Source of the DNA: JBDNIO01 sp041688215
GTDB taxonomy: Bacteria; Pseudomonadota; Gammaproteobacteria; Nevskiales; Salinisphaeraceae
Assembly (NCBI GenBank): GCA_041688215.1
Contig: JBDNIO010000219.1
Location: forward strand, 1-20,044
Direction of reading: 5' to 3'
Length of the DNA stretch: 20,044 bases
The notes under the pieces were generated by a model, which was not told the origin of the DNA, made no database searches, and saw only the letters and a list, made by a program, of their open reading frames with translations. Below, piece after piece: positions 15,300 to 20,044 of the stretch. Both the position numbers and the translations under genes were made by a program. How positions within the stretch are numbered: the first letter of the stretch is position 1; the number at the start of each line of letters is the position of its first letter.

Positions 15300-16286
15300 T
15301 TATGCCTGTAGATCGACCACGGTGCGGCCTTCGATCTCGCCGGCGATCATGGACTCGCAGGCTTGGCGTACATCGGCCAGGCCTATGGTCCGCTTGATAA
15401 TATTGTCCAGATGGGGCGGCTTCGCCTCCCCGGCCAGGTCCTGCCAAATTTGCTGGCGCCAGGCCATGGGACATTCTACCGAATGAATCCCAAGCAAACT
15501 TACGCCGCGCAGGATAAACGGCATCACGGTAGTTTCCAACTTGAAGCCACCGGCCAGGCCAATAGCGGCCACGTTGCCGTAGGGCGCAACCTGGGTAACC
15601 AAGCTGGCCAATAATGCCCCGCCGACGCTGTCGACTGCACCACCCAAACGGGCAGCGGACAAAGGTTTTCCGTCGTCGGCGTAGTCTTCCGGCGACACCA
15701 CTTCTTTTGCCCCGAGACTGCGTAAATAGTCCCCGGCCTGGTCGGCTTTGCGGGTGATCGCAATCACCTCGAATCCCGCGGCGCTAAGCATATCTACCGC
15801 GAACGAACCCACGCCACCGGTTGCGCCGGTGACGGCAATGGGCCCCTGTTCCGGAGTTTGACGATTTTCTAAAATACGTCGTTTGGCAAATCCCGCGGTG
15901 AAACCGGCGGTACCCAGGCCCATGGCTTCAAATTGACTCAAACCGCTGGGCAAAGCCACGACGCAATCGGCCGGCACGCGCAAATATTCAGCGTAACCGC
16001 CGTCGCGAGTTTCGCTTAGAGAGTAGCCGGTAACAATGACTTCATCGCCCGAAGAAAAGCGATCATCTTCGGACGACTCAACCACGCCAGAGGCGTCTAT
16101 CCCGCCGTTGAGCGGCGGTTTGCGCACGATCTTACCCTTGCCGGTCACCGCCAGCGCGTCCTTGTAGTTAACGCTGGAATAGCGGACCTTGATTAGCACA
16201 TCGCCTGCGCTGAGATCATCGACAGAAATGTCTTCAAGGCGCGCCTCGGTGCCTTTTTCAACCTGATGTATGCGCAGTGCCTGCAT
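15300..16286 (-). CDS. acuI: AcuI/YhdH-type acryloyl-CoA reductase (zinc-free MDR)
   Basis: This 328-residue medium-chain reductase begins MQALRIHQVEKGTEARLEDI and contains SSVNYKDALAVTGKGKI (37-53), GGIDASGVV (61-69), the NADPH-binding AVTGATGGVG (151-160), and the late HSVECPMAWR typical of YhdH/AcuI. No zinc-ligand cysteines are seen. AcuI reduces acryloyl-CoA to propionyl-CoA during acrylate or DMSP breakdown and as detoxification. The start at 16286 has a perfect AGGAGG ribosome binding site and is chosen over an upstream ATG at 16355. The next gene, prpC, consumes propionyl-CoA, which supports this function. It could also be a general YhdH detoxifier. Confidence 0.87.
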   Translation of the reverse strand: MQALRIHQVEKGTEARLEDISVDDLSAGDVLIKVRYSSVNYKDALAVTGKGKIVRKPPLNGGIDASGVVESSEDDRFSSGDEVIVTGYSLSETRDGGYAEYLRVPADCVVALPSGLSQFEAMGLGTAGFTAGFAKRRILENRQTPEQGPIAVTGATGGVGSFAVDMLSAAGFEVIAITRKADQAGDYLRSLGAKEVVSPEDYADDGKPLSAARLGGAVDSVGGALLASLVTQVAPYGNVAAIGLAGGFKLETTVMPFILRGVSLLGIHSVECPMAWRQQIWQDLAGEAKPPHLDNIIKRTIGLADVRQACESMIAGEIEGRTVVDLQA

Positions 16287-16404
16287 TTTGCCTCCTGCCT
16301 TCTGTATAAGAGGGGGGCAAAGCCTAGCACGCGAGACGCGAGTTTGAGCAAACACCAGGCTCGCGTTAGGGTGGTCGGGTATTCAAACCAACAGGTGCAC
16401 GCCA

Positions 16405-16620
16405 ATGAGCGACCATGTATACAAAGTTGTCGAAATCGTCGGTTCCTCCACCAAAAGCATGGAAGATGCGATTAACAACGCGGTAAAAGAAGCCTCGAAA
16501 GGCCTGCGCAACCTGCGCTGGTGCCAGGTAACTGATACCCGCGGGCACATTGAAGATGGCGCTGTGGCGCACTGGCAGGTGACTGTGAAGATTGGGTTTA
16601 CCAAGGAATCCGGCGCATAA
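16405..16620 (+). CDS. Dodecin-family flavin-binding protein
   Basis: This 71-residue protein matches dodecin closely: MSDHVYKVVEIVGSS, then SMEDAINNAVKEASKGLRNL, RWCQVTDTRGHIEDG and VAHWQVTVKIGFTKE. Dodecins form hollow dodecamers that bind riboflavin, FMN or FAD pairs and buffer or protect free flavin; the tryptophan in LRWCQV normally stacks on the isoalloxazine ring. A CAGGTG site precedes the start. It reads away from acuI across 118 nt and is 46 nt upstream of the FMN enzyme gene pdxH. It is full length for the family. Confidence 0.93.
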   Translation: MSDHVYKVVEIVGSSTKSMEDAINNAVKEASKGLRNLRWCQVTDTRGHIEDGAVAHWQVTVKIGFTKESGA

Positions 16621-16666
16621 GCCGGCCCCGTCCAACGCAGTGATTTTGGCGTAAAATAGCTGCGTT

Positions 16667-17314
16667 ATGACAACACAAACTACCGATACGGATGCGTGGG
16701 ACGCCCGTCTGAACCGTGACGACCTCGCGGGCGACGCCCCTGCTGACCCCTTGAGCCTGTTCGGACAATGGTTCGCCGATGCCCGCAGTGCAGAGCTCAT
16801 CGAGCCGACAGGCGCTACCCTGGCAACCGTTGGCCATGACGCGAAACCCTCCGCCCGCACGGTGCTGGTAAAGCGATTCGATGATCAGGGCTTTTATTTC
16901 TACACCAATTACAGCAGCCGCAAAGGACAGGAGTTATCGGCAAACCCCCACGCCGCCCTGCTTTTCTGGTGGGACAAGCTGGAACGCCAAGTGCGGATCG
17001 AGGGCGAGGTCGCGATGCTGAGTGCAGGCGAATCGAGTCGCTATTTCGCCAGCCGGCCGCGCGGCAGCCAGATCGGCGCGCACGCTTCGCCGCAAAGCGA
17101 GGTTATTGCCAGCCGCGCGGTGCTGGAACAGCGTTTCGCTGAAACCGAAGCGCAGTTTGGCTCGGGTGAAATAGCGCGTCCCGAAAACTGGGGCGGCTAC
17201 CGGCTGACACCCGAACACATCGAGTTCTGGCAGGGGCGCAAGAACCGCCTGCATGATCGCCTGCTTTACATCAGGTCGAATAAGCTGTGGCGCATCGAGC
17301 GCCTGGCGCCCTGA
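16667..17314 (+). CDS. pdxH: Pyridoxamine/pyridoxine 5'-phosphate oxidase
   Basis: This 215-residue FMN enzyme oxidises PNP or PMP to pyridoxal 5'-phosphate. Conserved blocks are RTVLVKRFDDQGFYFYTNYS (64-83), SRKGQEL, ERQVRIEG (106-113), SRPRGSQIGAHASPQS (129-144), ENWGGYRL and IEFWQGRKNRLHDRLLY (185-201) at the PLP/FMN site, ending RIERLAP. The usual GAWAS reads GAHAS here, a minor departure. A TAAAAT box ends nine nt before the ATG, which could mean a very short leader. The panE-like gene follows after 20 nt, so both cofactor genes are probably cotranscribed. Confidence 0.96.
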   Translation: MTTQTTDTDAWDARLNRDDLAGDAPADPLSLFGQWFADARSAELIEPTGATLATVGHDAKPSARTVLVKRFDDQGFYFYTNYSSRKGQELSANPHAALLFWWDKLERQVRIEGEVAMLSAGESSRYFASRPRGSQIGAHASPQSEVIASRAVLEQRFAETEAQFGSGEIARPENWGGYRLTPEHIEFWQGRKNRLHDRLLYIRSNKLWRIERLAP

Positions 17315-17334
17315 TCAATAATGGAGTCCACAGC

Positions 17335-18339
17335 ATGAATCTGATTATTGGCGCGGGCTCGGTCGGCACGGTGCTGGCCGCGTATCTGGTGGAAAGCGGG
17401 CACCCGGTGCAGGTGCAGATTCGACCCGGCAAGCTCGACGCCTATCATGCGCTCGAGCGGCTGCAGGTTATAGCCGCGGACGAAGCGATGCTGGTAGACG
17501 TGCCCGCGCCGGCGATAGTCTGCGGCGAGACCGCGACACAGGCTGAGCATATTTTTGTTTGTGTGAAACGCGGAAATTTAGCCGAGGTTCTGAATACGCT
17601 GGCACCGGTCATTTCAAAATCCACCGTGATCGTGCCCTGCATCAACGGCGTTGGGCTGGTGCAGGCGGTTAAATCCATATTGCCGGACAATCCGGTGGCG
17701 CCTGCAACCATCATGTTCAACGCCAGAATGGAAGCGCCGCTGCGCGCGCGTCTGACTACACGTGCCGAAATTCTGATGGGCGGCGATCGCCCCGATCTGC
17801 ATGGCTTGTTTAGTGCGTCCGGGGTTAAGTCTGCCGAGGCCGATGAGGCCACGGAATGGGGCAAACTACTCATCAATCTGAACAACGCCATCTGCGCGCT
17901 CACCCATCGCACGTTCAGCGACCTGTTTGGCGGCGAAAAACTGTTGATAGAATGTTTTATTGCCGTGCTGGATGAAGCCATCGGCGTGCTGCGCCAGGCC
18001 CACATTCCCTATTCCATGCCGGCACCGGTGCCCTACCCTGTGTATCGTTTTTTGCTGCGCCACGGCCGCGGTTTGCCCTTGTGGATTGCACGCCGCAAGA
18101 ACGGTTTGAGCGACCAGGCACATCCGTCCATGCGCGCCGACCTGGAACAAGGCCGGCCAACCGAGGTCGATTACCTTAACGGCGCCGTGGTTGCGCTCGC
18201 GCATGCGCACGGACTGAACGCCCCGGTAAACGCAAAACTGGTAAAATTGGTGCACGAACGCGAGGCCTCTGGCATAACCGATGCCCACGCCGACGACTGG
18301 ACGCCCTCCGCCCTGCTTACCGCGCTGGAAAACGCATGA
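17335..18339 (+). CDS. panE: Ketopantoate reductase family protein (PanE/ApbA)
   Basis: This 334-residue protein has an N-terminal NADPH motif IIGAGSVGT (4-12), a conserved lysine K177 in WGKLLINLNNA, and E277 in GRPTEVDYLNG. These match the catalytic lysine and substrate-binding glutamate of E. coli PanE, which reduces 2-dehydropantoate to pantoate in CoA synthesis. The start at 17335 has a GGAG site 8 nt upstream and removes a 16-residue extension overlapping pdxH. At 334 residues it is longer than E. coli PanE (303), as are many family members of less certain substrate. It overlaps the next gene by ATGA. Confidence 0.85.
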   Translation: MNLIIGAGSVGTVLAAYLVESGHPVQVQIRPGKLDAYHALERLQVIAADEAMLVDVPAPAIVCGETATQAEHIFVCVKRGNLAEVLNTLAPVISKSTVIVPCINGVGLVQAVKSILPDNPVAPATIMFNARMEAPLRARLTTRAEILMGGDRPDLHGLFSASGVKSAEADEATEWGKLLINLNNAICALTHRTFSDLFGGEKLLIECFIAVLDEAIGVLRQAHIPYSMPAPVPYPVYRFLLRHGRGLPLWIARRKNGLSDQAHPSMRADLEQGRPTEVDYLNGAVVALAHAHGLNAPVNAKLVKLVHEREASGITDAHADDWTPSALLTALENA

Positions 18340-19301
18340 AATACTTCTTTGCCCCAAATTTTGGTGCTAAACATTTTGCCGCCCTGCTGGTTGGCGCCTC
18401 GCTGTGTATTGGCAACGCGGCTCAGGCCGCCGTGTTTGATGCGCCCAAAGAAGGCGACGACATTATCGGCCATTCCAGTGAAACCGCGGCCGTTGAGAGC
18501 GATACGCTGGTAGAACTCGGCCGCCAGTACAATCAGGGCTACCGCGAAATGCAACTCGCGAATCCGGGGATCGACCCCTGGCTGCCCGGCGCCGACACTA
18601 AAATCACCGTGCCAAGCCAGTACATTCTACCGGATGCGCCGCGCGAGGGTATTGTGCTGAATGTGGCGGAATTACGCCTTTATTATTATCCGCCCGAGGG
18701 CTCGCAATACGCGGGCAAGGTGATTACCTATCCGCTAGGCATCGGCCGCGAGGGCTGGGCCACGCCCCTGGGTAAAACCCGGATTACAAGAACCCGGGCC
18801 AACCCCACCTGGACGCCGCCGCAATCCATCAAGGACGAGCACGCCGAAAAAGGCGCCCCCCTGCCCGATGTTGTGCCCGCCGGGCCGGACAATCCGCTGG
18901 GGGAATACGCGCTGTATTTAAGCCTGCCGAGCTATCTGCTGCACGGCACCAACAAGCCGGGCGGAATAGGCCTGCGGGTATCACACGGCTGCATCCGGCT
19001 TTACCCGGAGGATATCGCCGCCCTGTTTTCCATGGCGGGTGCGGGCACGCCGGTTAACATTGTGAACCAGCCCTACAAGACCGGCTGGTTGAATGGCGAG
19101 CTCTACCTCGAAGCCCATCCACCGGATGGTGAAGGCAAAAAACGGGTAGAAACCTATACCCCGATCGTGGAGCGCATCATCGCCGCTACCCAGGACAAAC
19201 CGGAATATCCGGTCGGCTGGTTACACGCCCAGGAACTGGGCAAAACCAGCCATGGCATGCCAAGTGCAATAGGTGCAAAAAAGCTGGCAGCCAATCCCTG
19301 A
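18336..19301 (+). CDS. Periplasmic L,D-transpeptidase (ErfK/YbiS type) with LysM-like domain
   Basis: This 321-residue protein has a signal peptide (hydrophobic 13-29, likely cleavage AQA-AV near 31/32), a LysM-like module (about 55-94, SDTLVELGRQYNQGYREMQL...NPGI) for peptidoglycan binding, and a YkuD catalytic domain (about 104-245). The active site HGT...RVSHGCIRL has H203, H217 and catalytic C219. ErfK/YbiS/YcfS relatives attach the C-terminal lysine of Braun-type lipoprotein to mDAP. The C-terminal 70 residues extend past the domain. The start overlaps the panE stop by ATGA. A lysine-ending lipoprotein gene is convergent 220 nt away, its probable substrate. Another role (3-3 crosslinks) is possible. 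Confidence 0.92.
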   Translation: MKYFFAPNFGAKHFAALLVGASLCIGNAAQAAVFDAPKEGDDIIGHSSETAAVESDTLVELGRQYNQGYREMQLANPGIDPWLPGADTKITVPSQYILPDAPREGIVLNVAELRLYYYPPEGSQYAGKVITYPLGIGREGWATPLGKTRITRTRANPTWTPPQSIKDEHAEKGAPLPDVVPAGPDNPLGEYALYLSLPSYLLHGTNKPGGIGLRVSHGCIRLYPEDIAALFSMAGAGTPVNIVNQPYKTGWLNGELYLEAHPPDGEGKKRVETYTPIVERIIAATQDKPEYPVGWLHAQELGKTSHGMPSAIGAKKLAANP

Positions 19302-19325
19302 GATTTCTAAGAACTCAAAGCCTAG

Positions 19326-19444
19326 CCTGATTAGCACTGGAATTCAGCAGCCCTGATAGTAAGGCACGTCATTCCGGATATCCGCTTCGCGGATTCCGGA
19401 ATGACGTGCCTTTAAAGAATAGCTGAGTTTGGATGCTAATCAGG
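19326..19444. repeat. Nested palindrome, possible MITE
   Basis: Outer arms CCTGATTAGCA (19326-19336) and TGCTAATCAGG (19434-19444) enclose weaker TCAGC/GCTGA arms (19344-19348, 19422-19426). Inside is a strong core: AAGGCACGTCATTCCGGA (19361-19378) pairs perfectly with 19395-19412, and ATCCGC/GCGGAT close a TTC loop. The core alone is a very stable hairpin. There is no obvious target duplication and no ORF. Confidence 0.6.
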
Positions 19445-19457
19445 AAATATTGTGCAT

Positions 19458-19487
19458 AAAAAAAGCCCCGCAATTGCGGGGCTTTTT
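19458..19487. terminator. Bidirectional rho-independent terminator
   Basis: GCCCCGC (19465-19471), AATT loop, GCGGGGC (19476-19482) is flanked by A-runs on the left and T-runs on the right, extending pairing to 12 bp. On the minus strand it ends the lipoprotein transcript 35 nt after the stop with seven or more Ts; on the plus strand it can stop read-through from the transpeptidase gene. Confidence 0.9.
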
Positions 19488-19522
19488 GCTTCCGGTACTA
19501 ACGACCTGAAAACGCCTTGCGC

Positions 19523-19795
19523 TTACTTGCTTTGCGATTGCTGGAAAGCGCGCTCAATGCGTTGCGAGTTCGCCTGGCAGCAGGACTTGGCTTCCTGCAC
19601 GCCCTTGATGGCGCGATCAGCGGTCTGCTGAGCCTGCTGGGCGGCGCTTTGCGCAGCGGTCGCTGTGCTTTGCGCAGATTCCGCAGTGGTTACGGCCTTG
19701 TTAATTTCAGCACGTAACTCGTCGTGGTTGGAACAACCCGCAGCGGCGCCAACTAAAGCGGCAATTGCGGCAAACTTAATCAACTTGCTAGTCAT
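19523..19795 (-). CDS. Alanine-zipper outer-membrane lipoprotein (OprI/Lpp-like)
   Basis: This 90-residue protein begins MTSKLIKFAAIAALVGAAAGCSN: a short signal peptide with lipobox AAGC and lipidated C21. The remainder is an alanine/glutamine-rich coiled coil (about 25-70) like OprI and E. coli Lpp, which trimerise in the periplasm. It ends QSQSK with a C-terminal lysine immediately before TAA, the residue that L,D-transpeptidases join to peptidoglycan. Adjacent cysteines C72 and C73 are unusual for classical Lpp. The start at 19795 (AGGAG site upstream, perfect signal peptide) is chosen over an ATG at 19945. Its own terminator follows. The tail and its enzyme neighbour suggest it tethers the outer membrane. 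Confidence 0.85.
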   Translation of the reverse strand: MTSKLIKFAAIAALVGAAAGCSNHDELRAEINKAVTTAESAQSTATAAQSAAQQAQQTADRAIKGVQEAKSCCQANSQRIERAFQQSQSK

Positions 19796-19913
19796 ACTTT
19801 GGCTTCTCCTGTTCGAATTCAATGCTTCCCATATACACGGAAACCATTCCCGCGACTGGGCGAAGTGCGCGAGAAAATAGCATATTTCACGCTTAAAACC
19901 CAATATTAGCCTC

Positions 19914-19971
19914 TTCCAATACGAAATGAGTCTGAAGCCAGGCACATGTTTCCAACATGAAATGAGTCTGA
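19914..19971. repeat. Two 22-bp direct repeats, 36-bp period
   Basis: Copies at 19914-19935 and 19950-19971 share the exact core GAAATGAGTCTGA and differ at two positions in the preceding TTCCAA(T/C)A(C/T). They lie about 30 nt before the presumed transposase start. Spaced repeats of this kind often are transposase-binding sites at element ends. Confidence 0.55.
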
Positions 19972-19999
19972 GCTAAGCATAACCGTTCAAGATGGTGGG

Positions 20000-20044
20000 A
20001 TGAAACTCATCATGAACGTCAAACATTTAACGACCTTGCAGCAA
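20000..20044 (+). CDS. Probable integrase-type transposase, first 15 codons
   Basis: Reading from ATG 20000 gives MKLIMNVKHLTTLQQ, open to the window end; ATG 20012 (MNVKHLTTLQQ) is the alternative and has a GGTGGG stretch 11 nt upstream. The opening VKHLTTLQQ resembles the start of a widespread DDE integrase-family transposase in Gammaproteobacteria, from memory. Fifteen codons cannot prove it. The direct repeats immediately upstream support an element end here. Confidence 0.4.
   Translation, partial: MKLIMNVKHLTTLQQ

Noticed and set aside
15277..15474. 66-residue N-terminal extension of PrpC
   Set aside because: It overlaps the end of acuI, its sequence is unlike citrate synthases, and the internal ATG has a good AAAGGAG site.
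16652..16657. TAAAAT box before pdxH as a full promoter
   Set aside because: No acceptable -35 hexamer at 16-18 nt; noted only in the gene entry.
19796..19945. 50-residue N-terminal extension of the lipoprotein
   Set aside because: The downstream ATG gives a textbook lipoprotein signal peptide with its own ribosome binding site; the extension would bury it.

Overview
The window reads as a Gammaproteobacterium of Pseudomonas or marine Cellvibrio/Halieaceae-like type. The basis is the gene set (an OprI-like alanine-zipper lipoprotein next to an L,D-transpeptidase, PrpC/PrpD, AcuI/YhdH, dodecin, PdxH, EthA/MymA-like Baeyer-Villiger monooxygenases), the GC-rich coding sequence and the widespread REP-like hairpins. 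No rRNA, tRNA or CRISPR array is visible. Both ends look mobile: the left edge is the end of an IS256-family element, and the right edge probably begins an integrase-type transposase preceded by direct repeats.

Left accessory block (1-4215, minus strand). An IS256-type transposase start with its terminal repeat has inserted into a GTG-started membrane-protein gene. That gene lies 22 nt downstream of an MmeI-like single-chain restriction-modification enzyme. Next come a VapC-type PIN toxin and its antitoxin. A strong hairpin separates the toxin-antitoxin pair from the restriction gene. The probable target-recognition part of the restriction enzyme is clearly AT-richer than the rest of the gene.

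Central catabolic block (4364-10577). It holds two different Baeyer-Villiger-type flavin monooxygenases (one strongly EthA/MymA-like), MsrA between them, a 2-methylcitrate dehydratase (PrpD), and a divergent short-chain dehydrogenase of the SadH/Acr1-like type. REP-like hairpins sit after prpD and after the SDR gene.

Second block (10739-16286, minus strand). In transcription order it reads AcuI/YhdH reductase, PrpC, a four-helix membrane protein, HIT hydrolase, AlkB, a DUF4126 membrane protein, a ParD-like antitoxin and a zeta-type P-loop toxin. The first five genes are tightly spaced or overlapping. AcuI would make propionyl-CoA, PrpC would condense it to 2-methylcitrate, and PrpD, 4.5 kb away, would dehydrate it. 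PrpB and aconitase are not in the window. The zeta toxin frame has no ATG, GTG or TTG start ahead of its Walker A motif.

Right block (16405-20044, mostly plus). Dodecin, PdxH, a PanE-like ketopantoate reductase and an L,D-transpeptidase (overlapping panE by ATGA) face a convergent alanine-zipper lipoprotein that ends in lysine. This is a plausible enzyme-substrate pair for tethering the outer membrane to peptidoglycan. Between them lie a large nested palindrome, possibly a MITE, and a clean bidirectional terminator.
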